The notes beneath the pieces were generated by a model. It was not told the origin of the DNA. It ran no database searches and saw only the letters and a program-made list of their open reading frames with translations. A DNA stretch of 64,000 nucleotides from Massilia rubra (GTDB taxonomy: Bacteria; Pseudomonadota; Gammaproteobacteria; Burkholderiales; Burkholderiaceae_D). The translations under genes were made by a program, and so were the position numbers. The stretch lies in the NCBI RefSeq assembly GCF_011682065.1, contig NZ_VUYU01000007.1, positions 1 to 64,000 of the forward strand, in the 5' to 3' direction. This document shows positions 1 through 10,485 of the stretch, piece by piece. Numbering within the stretch: position 1 is the first letter of the stretch; each line of letters opens with the position of its first letter.

Positions 1-125
1 TACCTGGGACGGTCCATATTTCGCCGCTTTCTCGGCCAATAGCTCGCTATTGGCACTGCGAAATCGTCAAAATCTGGCCTCGCCCAGCTATTTTTTCGCT
101 TCGACTCCCCAAGTCCGACAGGCTG

Positions 126-129
<4 letters not shown>
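1..129. repeat. Intergenic repeat with nested hairpin, running off the left edge
   Basis: The window opens in non-coding DNA downstream of the M20 gene. It holds a nested inverted repeat: ATTTCGC at 18-24 pairs with GCGAAAT at 58-64, and inside it GCCAATAGC at 35-43 pairs with GCTATTGGC at 46-54. It ends in a 22-base stretch (108-129) that recurs at 8378-8399 with two mismatches and overlaps the M20 stop codon. This looks like a dispersed intergenic element that may also end transcription. Its left boundary lies outside the window. Confidence 0.5.
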
Positions 130-1325
<1,196 letters not shown>

Positions 1326-1477
1326 ATCATTCTCCACTCATGCTGGAATGTTAACCCATTTGTGGCAGTTTTGTAGTCCTTCTGGGCATCAGGCTGGCAG
1401 ACCGGACCTGCTTTTCAACAACAGTCCCGGAATCGTATAAAGTAAGGGTTTCAACACCTGTTTCCCTGGATCTTGCA

Positions 1478-3550
1478 ATGACCACCACCCAAGTGAGGGC
1501 CACCTGCCCGCACGACTGTCCCGATACCTGCGCCCTGCTCATCACCGTGGAAGACGGCGTCGCCACCGAAGTCAAAGGCGACCCCGACCATCCGACCACG
1601 GCCGGCGTGCTGTGCACCAAGGTCTCGCGCTATGCCGAACGCACCTACCACGCCGAGCGCCTGCTGCATCCCATGCGCAGGATCGGCAACAAGGGCGAGG
1701 GCAAGTTCGAGCGCATCAGCTGGGACGAAGCGATCGAGACCATTGCCAGCCGGTTAACAGAAATCGCCGCGCGCGCCCCGCAAGCGATCCTGCCGTACAG
1801 TTACGCCGGCACCATGGGCCTGGTGCAGGGCGATTCGATGTCGGCGCGCTTTTTCCACCATCTCGGCGCATCCCTGCTTGACCGCACCATCTGCGCCACG
1901 GCCGGCTTTACCGGCTATAAATACACGATTGGCGCCACCATCGGCACCGATGTCGAGCAGTTCCAGGATGCCAAACTGATCATCATCTGGGGTGGCAACC
2001 CGATCGCCTCCAACCTGCATTTCTGGATGCGCGCGCAGGAAGCCAAGCGCAAGGGCGCGCGCCTGATCGCGATCGACCCGTATCGCTCCCTGACGGCCGA
2101 AAAATGCCACCAGCACATTGCCCTGCTGCCCGGCACGGATGCCGCGCTGGCGCTGGGCCTCATGCATGTGCTGATCCGCGACAATCTGGTCGACGACGAT
2201 TACATCGCCCGCTATACCCTGGGCTACGAGCAACTGAAAGAACGCGCCGCCGAATGGCCGCCGCAGCGCGTCGCCGACACCTGCGGCATTACGCCCGAGG
2301 AAGTCGAAAACCTGGCGCGCGAATACGGCGAGACGTCCCGGCGCGGCGAACCGGTGGCGATCCGCACCAATTACGGCGTGCAACGCGTACGCGGCGGCGG
2401 CATGGCTGTGCGCAACATCACCTGCCTGCCGGCCCTGGTCGGCGCCTGGCGCCATGCGGCCGGTGGGGTCCAGTTGTCGTTGTCGGGCTCGTTCCCGGTC
2501 AACAAGCAAAAGCTGCAGCGCCCGGACTTGCTCAAGCAGCCGGTACGCACCATCAACATGACCACCATCGGCGACGATTTGCTGCGCGACACATCAAGCG
2601 AATTCGGCCCCAAGATCGAGGCCGTGATCGTCTACAACGCCAACCCGCTGGCGATCGCCCCCGATTCCGACAAGGTCATGCGCGGCTTTGCGCGCGACGA
2701 CCTGTTTACCGTCGTGCTCGAACATTTCCAGACCGACAGCGCCGACTATGCCGACATCTTGCTTCCCGCCACCACCCAGCTGGAACACGTGGACGCCCAC
2801 AGCACCTATGGCCACCTGTACATGATGGCCAACAATGCCGCCATCGCGCCGCTGGGCGAAGCCAAGCCCAACACGGAAATCTTCCGCTTGCTGGCCGCGC
2901 GCATGGGTTTCGACGACCCGTGCTTCCAGGAAACCGACGACCAACTGGCCGCGCAATCGTTCGATGCCAGCCATCCGCGCGCGATTCATTTCGACTGGGA
3001 ATCGCTCAAGCGCAAGGGCTGGCAAAAACTGGCGATGCCGGCCGCGCCCTTTGCCGAAGGCGGTTTCCCCACGCCATCGGGCAAGTGCGAATTCTATTCG
3101 GCCAGCATGCTCGCCGACGGCCTCGACCCGCTGCCGGCGCATATTCCGCCCTACGAATCGGTGGCGAGCAACCCGGTGCTGGCGGCAACATATCCGCTGG
3201 CCATGATTTCCCCGCCGGCGCGCAATTTCCTGAACTCGACGTTTGTCAACGTGACCAGCCTGCGCGCGACCGAAGGCGAACCGCATCTCGACATCCATCC
3301 CGACGACAGCGCCGCGCGCGGCATCGAGCATGGCCAGATGGTGCGCATTTTCAACGACCGCGGCGCCTTTGTCGCCAAGGCGCGGGTCACGCCGAAAGCG
3401 CGCGCCGGGCTGGTGGTGGGCCTGTCGGTATGGTGGAAGAAACTCGCCAGCGACGGCAAGAACGCCAATGAAGTGACCAGCCAGCGCCTGACCGACATGG
3501 GCCGCGCGCCGACCTTTTACGATACGCTGGTGCAGGTGGAAAAGGTGTAA
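1478..3550 (+). CDS. Molybdopterin-dependent oxidoreductase (formate dehydrogenase/BisC-like superfamily)
   Basis: A 690-residue protein of the bis-MGD molybdopterin superfamily. An N-terminal [4Fe-4S] motif is clear: Cys10, Cys14 and Cys18 (in CPHDCPDTC) and Cys46. The central part has the family's IIWGGNP nucleotide-binding type segment, and the C-terminus a dinucleotide-binding domain (from about residue 570, LAMISPPARNFLNSTF). There is no signal peptide, so it should be cytoplasmic, and no in-frame UGA, so no selenocysteine. No adjacent electron-transfer subunit is encoded. Many Burkholderiales and pseudomonads carry such a stand-alone enzyme of unknown substrate; I cannot assign one. Confidence 0.88.
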   Translation: MTTTQVRATCPHDCPDTCALLITVEDGVATEVKGDPDHPTTAGVLCTKVSRYAERTYHAERLLHPMRRIGNKGEGKFERISWDEAIETIASRLTEIAARAPQAILPYSYAGTMGLVQGDSMSARFFHHLGASLLDRTICATAGFTGYKYTIGATIGTDVEQFQDAKLIIIWGGNPIASNLHFWMRAQEAKRKGARLIAIDPYRSLTAEKCHQHIALLPGTDAALALGLMHVLIRDNLVDDDYIARYTLGYEQLKERAAEWPPQRVADTCGITPEEVENLAREYGETSRRGEPVAIRTNYGVQRVRGGGMAVRNITCLPALVGAWRHAAGGVQLSLSGSFPVNKQKLQRPDLLKQPVRTINMTTIGDDLLRDTSSEFGPKIEAVIVYNANPLAIAPDSDKVMRGFARDDLFTVVLEHFQTDSADYADILLPATTQLEHVDAHSTYGHLYMMANNAAIAPLGEAKPNTEIFRLLAARMGFDDPCFQETDDQLAAQSFDASHPRAIHFDWESLKRKGWQKLAMPAAPFAEGGFPTPSGKCEFYSASMLADGLDPLPAHIPPYESVASNPVLAATYPLAMISPPARNFLNSTFVNVTSLRATEGEPHLDIHPDDSAARGIEHGQMVRIFNDRGAFVAKARVTPKARAGLVVGLSVWWKKLASDGKNANEVTSQRLTDMGRAPTFYDTLVQVEKV

Positions 3551-3569
3551 AACCCAAAGGGGGTGCGCG

Positions 3570-4628
3570 ATGAAACTCAGCAGACGGGCCCGCAACGGCC
3601 TGATGGCAGGCACGGCGGCATTGCTGCTGGCAAGTTGTTCCAGCCTGAATTATTACCGCCAGGCGGCCCAGGGCCAGCTGACCCTGCTGTCCGACGCGCG
3701 CTCCATCGACGACTGGCTGAACGACCAGGCCACCGACGCCAAGCTGCGCGTGCGCCTGGCCACGGCGCGCCAGATCCGCACCTTCGCCGTCAAGGAACTG
3801 GGCCTGCCCGACAACAACAGCTACAAGAATTACGCGGCCCTGAGCCGGCCGTTTGTGCTGTGGAACGTGGTGGCCGCGCCGGAACTGTCCTTGAAACCGA
3901 TCCAGTGGTGCTTCCCGGTGGCCGGCTGCGTCACCTACCGCGGCTACTACAGCAAGGAAGACGCCACCGAGTACGCGCGTGTGCTGCGCGAGGAAGGCAA
4001 CGATGTCTCGGTCGGCGGCGTGCCGGCGTATTCCACCCTGGGCTGGTTCAACGATCCGCTCATTTCCACCTTCATCCACTATCCCGACGCCGAACTGGCG
4101 CGCCTGATATTCCACGAGTTGTCGCACCAGGTGGTCTACGTGGCGGGCGACTCGCAATTTAACGAATCCTTCGCCAGCGCGGTGGAAGAGGCCGGCGTCG
4201 AACGCTGGCTCAGCGGTTACGGTAACGAAACCATGCGCGCGAACTACCTCGCCATCTCGGCGCGCAAGAAACAATTCCTCTCCCTGCTGCTGGGCTGCCG
4301 CGATGCGCTCGACAAAGCCTACGCGTCCAAAGCCAGCGTGGCCGAAAAACGCGCCAGCAAAGCCCGCCTGTTCCAGAAGTTGCAGGACGATTACCAGCTG
4401 CTCAAGGCGAGCTGGGGCGGTTATGCCGGCTACGACCGCTTTTTCGCCGAGCCGCTCTCGAACGCCCACCTGGCCTCGATCGCCACCTACAACGATTTCA
4501 TCCCGGCCTTCCGCGCCCTGCTGGCGCGCGAAAAAACTTTTCCGCGTTTCTACGCCGCCGCCAAGGCCTTGGCCGAACTCGACCGCGACGAGCGCCACCG
4601 CCGCCTGAAAGCGCTGGCCGGCGCCTGA
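3570..4628 (+). CDS. Predicted lipoprotein aminopeptidase (COG4324 / DUF2265 family)
   Basis: A 352-residue probable zinc aminopeptidase anchored in an outer or inner membrane. The N-terminus is a lipoprotein signal with lipobox LLAS-Cys23. A gluzincin motif HELSH starts at His182 and is followed about 20 residues later by an NESFASAVEEAG segment that can supply the third, glutamate ligand. Length and layout match the COG4324 family of predicted aminopeptidases, whose physiological substrate is not established. The start ATG follows GGGGG shortly after the oxidoreductase stop (19 bases), so the two may be co-transcribed. Confidence 0.82.
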   Translation: MKLSRRARNGLMAGTAALLLASCSSLNYYRQAAQGQLTLLSDARSIDDWLNDQATDAKLRVRLATARQIRTFAVKELGLPDNNSYKNYAALSRPFVLWNVVAAPELSLKPIQWCFPVAGCVTYRGYYSKEDATEYARVLREEGNDVSVGGVPAYSTLGWFNDPLISTFIHYPDAELARLIFHELSHQVVYVAGDSQFNESFASAVEEAGVERWLSGYGNETMRANYLAISARKKQFLSLLLGCRDALDKAYASKASVAEKRASKARLFQKLQDDYQLLKASWGGYAGYDRFFAEPLSNAHLASIATYNDFIPAFRALLAREKTFPRFYAAAKALAELDRDERHRRLKALAGA

Positions 4629-4864
4629 ACAAACGCCGGCAATTTTTCGCCATACCAATGGGTGTTGCGGCACCGCACCAAAAGGTGCGTGCATCAAGCC
4701 TGTCTGAAATACCAGCAAAAGCGCTTGCATCGAAGCGCATCGCCCGATAGCATCACAGACAGCGTAATAAAGCGCACGCTCGGTTTATTTTCTTGAGTGC
4801 AAAAAATACTGGTCGGCAATGTGCGCCGAACCCACATAACGATAATATTGAGACTGAGGCACAT

Positions 4865-6547
4865 ATGGACAAGATTTGGCTGAAATCCTATCCCGCGAAC
4901 GTCCCTGCGGAGATCGATCCCGACCAGTACGGCTCGCTGGTGCAATTGCTCGAAGAGTCCTTCAAGAAATTTGCGACCCGCAACGCCTACGTCTGCATGG
5001 ACAAATTCCTCACCTATGCCGAGCTCGACCAGTATTCGAAACGCATGGCGGCCTGGCTCCAGAGCCGCGGCCTTTCCAAGGGCGCGCGCGTGGCCGTGAT
5101 GATGCCCAATGTGCTGCAATATCCGATCGCCATCGCCGCCATCCTGCGCGCCGGCTACACCGTGGTCAACGTCAACCCGCTGTATACGCCGCGCGAACTG
5201 GAGCACCAGCTCACCGATTCCGGCAGCGAAGCGATTATCGTCCTGGAAAATTTTGCCCACACCCTCGAACAAGTCCTCGCCAAAACGCCGGTCAAGCACA
5301 TCGTGGTGGCCAGCATGGGCGAGCTGCTCGGTGGCCTCAAAGGCGCGATCGTCAATTTTGTCGTGCGCAACGTCAAGAAAATGGTGCCCGCCTTTTCGCT
5401 GCCCAACGCCGTGCGCTTCAAGGACGTGCTGGCGCAGGGCGAAAAGATGACGTTTAACCCGGTCAAGGCGAGCGCCACCGATGTCGCCTTCCTGCAGTAC
5501 ACGGGCGGCACCACGGGCGTATCGAAAGGTGCGACGCTGACCCACCGCAACGTGATCGCCAACGTCCTGCAAAGCGAAGCCTGGTCGCAGCCGGCGCTGA
5601 TCAAGGCGCCCGTGGTCGAGCAGGTGGTGATCGTGTGCGCGCTGCCGCTGTACCATATCTTTGCACTGACCTGCTGCGCCATGTGGGGCATGCGCGTGGG
5701 CGCCCTGAATATCATGATTCCCAATCCGCGCGATATCGGCGGCTTTATCAAGGAACTGTGCAAATACAAGATCAACATGCTGCCGGCGGTCAATACCCTG
5801 TATAACGCGCTGCTCAACCATCCCGATTTCGCCAAGGTCGATTTCTCGGGCCTGAAGATTTCCAACGGCGGCGGCATGGCGACCCAGCAGGCCGTCAACG
5901 ACAAATGGAAAAAGGCGACCGGCACCTGCATCATCGAAGGCTACGGCCTGTCCGAAACGTCGCCGGTGGCCACCTGCAACCGTTCCGACCTGACCGAATT
6001 CACGGGCCACATCGGCATGCCGGTGCCGTCGACCGACGTTGCGATCCTCGACGACGACGGCAAGCCGGTGGCGCTGGGCCAGTCGGGCGAAATCGCGATC
6101 CGCGGCCCGCAGGTCATGGCCGGCTACTGGAACCGTCCGGACGAAACGGCCAAGGTCATGACGGCCGACGGCTTCTTCAAATCGGGCGACGTCGGCATCA
6201 TGGACGAGCACGGCTTCGTAAAAATCGTGGACCGTAAAAAGGATATGATCCTGGTTTCCGGCTTTAACGTGTACCCGAACGAACTCGAAGAAGTCATCGC
6301 CAAGCACCCGGGCGTGCTCGAATGCGCCTGCGTCGGCGTGCCGGACGAGCATTCGGGCGAAGCGGTCAAGGTGTTCGTGGTGCGTAAAGACCCGACCCTG
6401 ACGGTCGAACAATTGATGGCTTACTGCAAGCAGGAATTTACCGGCTATAAAAAGCCGAAGTACATCGAATTCCGCAGCGAGCTCCCGAAAACCAACGTCG
6501 GCAAGATCCTGCGCCGCGTGCTGCGCGACGAAAAGCCGGCGGCGTAA
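4865..6547 (+). CDS. fadD: Long-chain-fatty-acid--CoA ligase, first of two tandem copies
   Basis: A 560-residue AMP-forming acyl-CoA synthetase that activates fatty acids with ATP and CoA, the entry step to beta-oxidation. Visible motifs: P-loop-like YTGGTTGVSKGA near residue 212, GYGLSETSP near 358, the DRKKDMI hinge region near 458, and C-terminal catalytic lysine block LPKTNVGKILRR. I start it at ATG 4865 (MDKIWLKSY), which matches the start of the next gene; a 24-codon upstream extension has no support. The gene is a close paralogue of its downstream neighbour and ends before a strong terminator. Confidence 0.93.
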   Translation: MDKIWLKSYPANVPAEIDPDQYGSLVQLLEESFKKFATRNAYVCMDKFLTYAELDQYSKRMAAWLQSRGLSKGARVAVMMPNVLQYPIAIAAILRAGYTVVNVNPLYTPRELEHQLTDSGSEAIIVLENFAHTLEQVLAKTPVKHIVVASMGELLGGLKGAIVNFVVRNVKKMVPAFSLPNAVRFKDVLAQGEKMTFNPVKASATDVAFLQYTGGTTGVSKGATLTHRNVIANVLQSEAWSQPALIKAPVVEQVVIVCALPLYHIFALTCCAMWGMRVGALNIMIPNPRDIGGFIKELCKYKINMLPAVNTLYNALLNHPDFAKVDFSGLKISNGGGMATQQAVNDKWKKATGTCIIEGYGLSETSPVATCNRSDLTEFTGHIGMPVPSTDVAILDDDGKPVALGQSGEIAIRGPQVMAGYWNRPDETAKVMTADGFFKSGDVGIMDEHGFVKIVDRKKDMILVSGFNVYPNELEEVIAKHPGVLECACVGVPDEHSGEAVKVFVVRKDPTLTVEQLMAYCKQEFTGYKKPKYIEFRSELPKTNVGKILRRVLRDEKPAA

Positions 6548-6602
6548 GCGCTGCCGGCCGTATCGCATCAGGTAACAACGCATTCGCTGATTTAAGCGGC
6601 AC

Positions 6603-6624
6603 GACCGCCTGCGGGCGGTCTTTT
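6603..6624 (+). terminator. Intrinsic terminator between the two fadD genes
   Basis: GACCGCC at 6603-6609 pairs perfectly with GGCGGTC at 6614-6620 across a four-base loop and is followed by TTTT. It should uncouple the downstream fadD copy from the upstream one, at least partly; only 35 bases then remain before the next start codon. Confidence 0.8.
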
Positions 6625-6658
6625 GCATTCACAGTCATAGATAACAGACGAGGCATAG

Positions 6659-8347
6659 ATGGACAAGTTTTGGCTTAAGTCGTACCAGGAAGGCGTGCCT
6701 GCGGAAATCGATTACACGCAATACCGCTCGCTCACCCACCTGCTGGAAGAAGCGTTCCGCAAGTACGCCGACCGCAAGGCCTACGTTTGCATGGACAAGT
6801 CCATCACCTACGCGGAACTGGACCGCATGTCGGCGCAGATGGGCGCCTGGCTGCAAAGCCGCGGCCTGAAACCCGGCGCGCGCGTGGCCATCATGCTGCC
6901 CAATGTGCTGCAATATCCGGTGGCCATGGCCGCCGTGCTGCGCGCCGGCTACGTGATCGTCAACGTCAACCCGCTCTACACCCCGCGCGAGCTGCAGCAC
7001 CAGATGATCGACTCGGGCGCCGAAGCCATCGTGGTGCTGGAAAACTTTGCCCACACGGTGCAGGAAGTGCTGGCCAAGACCCAGGTCAAGCACGTCATCA
7101 TGGCCACCATGGGCGACCTGCTCGGTCCCCTGAAAGGCATGATCGTCAACCTGGTGGTGCGCAAGGTCAAAAAAATGGTGCCGGCGTTTTCGCTGCCGGA
7201 CGCGGTTCCGTTCAACAAGGTGCTCGCTGAAGGCGCGCGCCTGACGCTCACGCCGGCCACGCTCGGCCACGACGACATCGCCTTCTTGCAGTACACCGGC
7301 GGCACCACCGGCGTGTCCAAGGGCGCGGTCCTGCTGCACAAGAACGTGATCGCCAACGTGCTGCAGAACGAAGCCTGGCTGCAGCCGACCCTCGACACCC
7401 TGCCCAAGAACCAGCAACTGCAATTCGTGTGCGCGCTGCCGCTGTACCATATCTACTCGCTCACCGTGTGCTCGCTCATGTCCACCCGCCTGGGCGGCAT
7501 GAACCTGCTCATTCCGAACCCGCGCGACATGCCGGGCTTCGTCAAGGAGTTGAGCAAATACCGCATCAACGTGTTCCCGGCGGTTAATACCCTGTACAAC
7601 GGCCTGCTCAACAACGCCGAATTCGCCAAGCTCGATTTTTCCAGCTACAAGGTGTGCAACGGCGGCGGCATGTCGGTGCAGCAGTCGGTGGCGGACCGCT
7701 GGCTCAAGCTGACCGGCACCCCGATCATCGAAGGCTACGGCATGTCCGAAACGTCCCCGGTGGCCACCGCCAACCGCTGCGACATCAAGGAATTCACCGG
7801 CTCGATCGGCCTGCCGTATCCGTCCACCGACATCGCCATCCTCGACGACAACGGCAATCACGTGCCGCTCGGCGAGCGCGGCGAAATCGGCATCCGCGGC
7901 CCGCAGGTCATGGCCGGCTACTGGAAGCGCGACGACGAAACCGCCAAGTCGATGACCGCCGACGGTTTCTTCAAGACCGGCGACATCGGCATCATGGATG
8001 AACGTGGGTACACCAAGATCGTCGACCGCAAGAAAGACATGATTCTGGTCTCGGGCTTTAACGTCTATCCGAACGAAATCGAGAGCGTGATCTCGTCGCA
8101 TCCGGGCGTGCTCGAATGCGCGTGCATCGGCGTGCCGGACCATAATTCGGGCGAAGCGGTCAAGCTGTTCGTGGTTCGCAAGGACCCGAACCTGACGGCG
8201 GAAGACCTGCTCGAATTCTGCAAGGAGCAGCTCACGGCCTACAAAAAGCCGAAGTACATCGAGTTCCGCACCGATCTTCCGAAAACCAACGTCGGCAAGA
8301 TCCTGCGCCGCGAACTGCGCGACCCGGCGCCGGTCGTCACGGCTTGA
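6659..8347 (+). CDS. fadD: Long-chain-fatty-acid--CoA ligase, second tandem copy
   Basis: A 562-residue AMP-forming acyl-CoA synthetase, closely similar to the preceding gene over its full length (same MDKxWLKSY start, same YTGGTTGVSKGA, GYGMSETSPVAT, DRKKDMILVSGFNVYPNE and PKTNVGKILRRELRD blocks). The pair resembles the tandem fadD1-fadD2 arrangement known in pseudomonads, where the two enzymes differ in chain-length preference; such a difference here is inference. The start ATG at 6659 follows GAGG with suitable spacing. It carries a short Ala/Val-rich tail not seen in the first copy. Confidence 0.93.
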   Translation: MDKFWLKSYQEGVPAEIDYTQYRSLTHLLEEAFRKYADRKAYVCMDKSITYAELDRMSAQMGAWLQSRGLKPGARVAIMLPNVLQYPVAMAAVLRAGYVIVNVNPLYTPRELQHQMIDSGAEAIVVLENFAHTVQEVLAKTQVKHVIMATMGDLLGPLKGMIVNLVVRKVKKMVPAFSLPDAVPFNKVLAEGARLTLTPATLGHDDIAFLQYTGGTTGVSKGAVLLHKNVIANVLQNEAWLQPTLDTLPKNQQLQFVCALPLYHIYSLTVCSLMSTRLGGMNLLIPNPRDMPGFVKELSKYRINVFPAVNTLYNGLLNNAEFAKLDFSSYKVCNGGGMSVQQSVADRWLKLTGTPIIEGYGMSETSPVATANRCDIKEFTGSIGLPYPSTDIAILDDNGNHVPLGERGEIGIRGPQVMAGYWKRDDETAKSMTADGFFKTGDIGIMDERGYTKIVDRKKDMILVSGFNVYPNEIESVISSHPGVLECACIGVPDHNSGEAVKLFVVRKDPNLTAEDLLEFCKEQLTAYKKPKYIEFRTDLPKTNVGKILRRELRDPAPVVTA

Positions 8348-8377
8348 TCCCGGCGGGAGCCGCTAGCAGCCGACGAT

Positions 8378-8399
8378 CCCAAGTCCGGCAGTCTGCTAG
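8378..8399. repeat. Second copy of the 22-base stop-codon repeat
   Basis: Matches 108-129 at 20 of 22 positions (differences A/G and G/T). As at the first copy, the last bases supply the TAG stop of a minus-strand gene, here the PhoD phosphatase. It lies between the convergent fadD and phoD genes. Confidence 0.6.
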
Positions 8400-9961
8400 A
8401 CTTGGCGCGCTCCCGCTTTACCGTTGGCCACTTCAAAGCTCGCCAGCGTCGCCTTGCCCGACTGCGCATTGCGCACATCGTCCAGCCCGACGAACACCGT
8501 CGTGGTCTTGTCAGGCGTCACATCCATCAGCATGAACCCGCGCTTGTCGCTGCGCCCGTATTTGGTATGCGGGTTCATCTCCAGATACTGCAAGGTGCGC
8601 GCCTGCGGCCGTGAGCCCGACGTCACCGAGGTCCCGCAAAACTCGGTCGCAATGACCGGATTGCGCTTGGACGACGGCCGGTTGAAGTCACCCAGCAAGT
8701 CCGACGCATAAAACGTGTGCACATCGCCCGCCAGCACCACCGGATTGGCCGCGCCGCTCTTGCCCAGCGCCTCGAACAGCCGCTGGCGCGCCACCGGATA
8801 GCCATCCCACCCATCATTCCAGAAGCGCCCGTCGGTGGGCTTGAGCACCGGCACCTGGCTCGATTGCGCCATCGGCGTTTGCTGCGCGATCAGGTTCCAG
8901 CGCGCCTTCGACGAAGTGAACCCCTCGGCCAGCCACGTCTCCTGCGCGCGCCCCAGCATCGAGCGGCCCGGGTCGCGCAGCGCCGCGCAGGCGCGCGTGA
9001 CCGAGCTCGAACCGCCCCGTCGCGCCGGCGCGCAAGCATGCGTGGCGCGGTACTGGCGGTCGTCGAGCACATGAAAGCGCGCCAGCCGTCCCCAGTCGTA
9101 GCGCTGGTACATGCGCATGCCGGCGTAGTCGCCCGGCCGCGCCAGCACCAGCCGCAGCGGCATATGCTCATAAAACGCCTGGTACGCCGCCGCGCGCCGC
9201 AGCGCAAAGCCGGCATCGAGCCGTTCGTCGCGCTCGCCCGCGTAATCGTTGGCCACCTCGTGGTCGTCCCAGGTCACGATCCACGGCGCCGCCAGGTGCG
9301 CACCCTGCAAATCGGGGTCGCTCTTGTACTGGGCGTAGCGCGCGCGGTACTCGGCCAGCGAAAACGATTCGGCCGTGCGCACGGCCGAAGCAGGGTGCGC
9401 CAACTGGTACGGCCCCCACTCATATATATAGTCGCCCAAAAACGCCACCAGGTCGGGCGCGGCGGCGGCGATGTGGCGGTGCGCGGCGTAGCTGCCGAAT
9501 TCCCAGTGCTGGCACGAGGCCACCGCCAGCTTGAGCGCGGCCGGCATGGAATCTGTCGCCGGCGCGGTGCGCGTGCGTCCGGCCGGGCTGACCGCGTCGC
9601 CCAGCATGAAGCGATACCAGTACCAGCGCGCCGGTTCCAGTCCGCGCACGTCCACATGCACGCTGTGCGCCAGCGCCGGCAGCGCGCTGGTCGTGCCCCT
9701 GGCCGCGATGCGGGTGAACGCCTGGTCGTGCGCCACTTCCCAGCGCACCGAAAAGGCGACCGGCGGCGTGGCCGCGGCGTTCAAGGGATCGTTCAGGATG
9801 CGCGTCCACAGCACCACCGAGTCGGGCAGGGGAGAGCCGGAGGCCACCCCCAGGCTGAAAGGATAATCCGTGCCGGGCGCGCGCGCGTGGGCACCCGGAA
9901 GGGCGATGCCGCCGGCGGCCAGCGCCGCGTACCGGAGGAAGTGGCGGCGCGGCCGGTCCAC
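8396..9961 (-). CDS. phoD: PhoD-type alkaline phosphatase/phosphodiesterase, Tat-exported
   Basis: A 521-residue PhoD-family phosphoesterase, expected to release phosphate from phosphomono- or diesters outside the cytoplasm. The N-terminus is a twin-arginine signal (PRRHFLRYAALAAGG, then AHA-RAP). An N-terminal Fn3-like PhoD_N region (about 35-130) is followed by the metallophosphatase domain with FLGDYIYEWG and TWDDHEVANDY. The start is GTG immediately after the thioesterase stop, in the same reading frame (TAA then GTG). No good Shine-Dalgarno is visible, so translation probably depends on termination of the upstream gene. Low phosphate control is likely for the family but I see no PHO box. 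Confidence 0.88.
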   Translation of the reverse strand: MDRPRRHFLRYAALAAGGIALPGAHARAPGTDYPFSLGVASGSPLPDSVVLWTRILNDPLNAAATPPVAFSVRWEVAHDQAFTRIAARGTTSALPALAHSVHVDVRGLEPARWYWYRFMLGDAVSPAGRTRTAPATDSMPAALKLAVASCQHWEFGSYAAHRHIAAAAPDLVAFLGDYIYEWGPYQLAHPASAVRTAESFSLAEYRARYAQYKSDPDLQGAHLAAPWIVTWDDHEVANDYAGERDERLDAGFALRRAAAYQAFYEHMPLRLVLARPGDYAGMRMYQRYDWGRLARFHVLDDRQYRATHACAPARRGGSSSVTRACAALRDPGRSMLGRAQETWLAEGFTSSKARWNLIAQQTPMAQSSQVPVLKPTDGRFWNDGWDGYPVARQRLFEALGKSGAANPVVLAGDVHTFYASDLLGDFNRPSSKRNPVIATEFCGTSVTSGSRPQARTLQYLEMNPHTKYGRSDKRGFMLMDVTPDKTTTVFVGLDDVRNAQSGKATLASFEVANGKAGARQV

Positions 9962-10423
9962 TTAACGGTCTTGCGGGAAGATCAACTCATCGAGCGCCGG
10001 CACCTTGCGCGGCTTGCGGTCGTCGCCCGTGGCGACATAGGTCAAGGTGGCCTCGGTCACCTTGACGGTGTTGGCCTGCAGGCGGTTACGCTCGGCGTAG
10101 ACTTCCACGTAAACCGTGATCGAGGTATTCCCCACCTTGGTGATATCGGCATAAAAAGACAGCAGATCGCCGACGAACACTGGGTTTTTGAAGACGAACG
10201 AGTTCACCGCGACGGTGGCCACGCGCCCGTTGGCGCGCCGGGTGGCCGGCAGCGAGCCGGCGATATCGACCTGCGCCATGATCCAGCCGCCGAACACATC
10301 GCCGTAGACGTTAGCGTCGGACGGCGCGGGCATGACCCGCAGCTCGGGCATTTTGCCGGCTGGGAGTCCTCGGGGGGCGGGAGCGGAGGCAGGAGCAGGT
10401 ACGGCGTTTTCTGGCGTGGTCAT
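9962..10423 (-). CDS. Acyl-CoA thioesterase, hotdog fold (YciA-like)
   Basis: A 153-residue single-hotdog acyl-CoA thioesterase of the YciA/BFIT type. The family core is visible: residues about 35-55 (DANVYGDVFGGWIMAQVDIAG, with the catalytic Asp of the DxFGG region), followed by VAVNSFVFKNPVFVGDLLSFYADI and a VYVEVYAERN strand. It hydrolyses short to medium acyl-CoA to free acid and CoA, balancing the acyl-CoA pools served by the nearby fadD genes (inference). The N-terminal 25 residues are Ala/Pro-rich and probably disordered. It is divergent from the ABC exporter with 62 bases between starts. Confidence 0.88.
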   Translation of the reverse strand: MTTPENAVPAPASAPAPRGLPAGKMPELRVMPAPSDANVYGDVFGGWIMAQVDIAGSLPATRRANGRVATVAVNSFVFKNPVFVGDLLSFYADITKVGNTSITVYVEVYAERNRLQANTVKVTEATLTYVATGDDRKPRKVPALDELIFPQDR

Positions 10424-10485
10424 CGTAAAATCTCTTGAAAGGCTACAATCGACCGGAATTGAACCACAAATCCCCGAGCTCCGCC

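Noticed and set aside
4674-4689. Hairpin CGCACC-AAAA-GGTGCG after the lipoprotein aminopeptidase gene
   Set aside because: Stem is short and no T-run follows; the 236-base gap before fadD otherwise shows no clear promoter or operator.
10435-10485. 17-codon N-terminal extension of the Atm1-type exporter from a TTG
   Set aside because: No ribosome site; the TTG and the TACAAT that follows look more like promoter sequence, and the ATG at 10486 suits the family.
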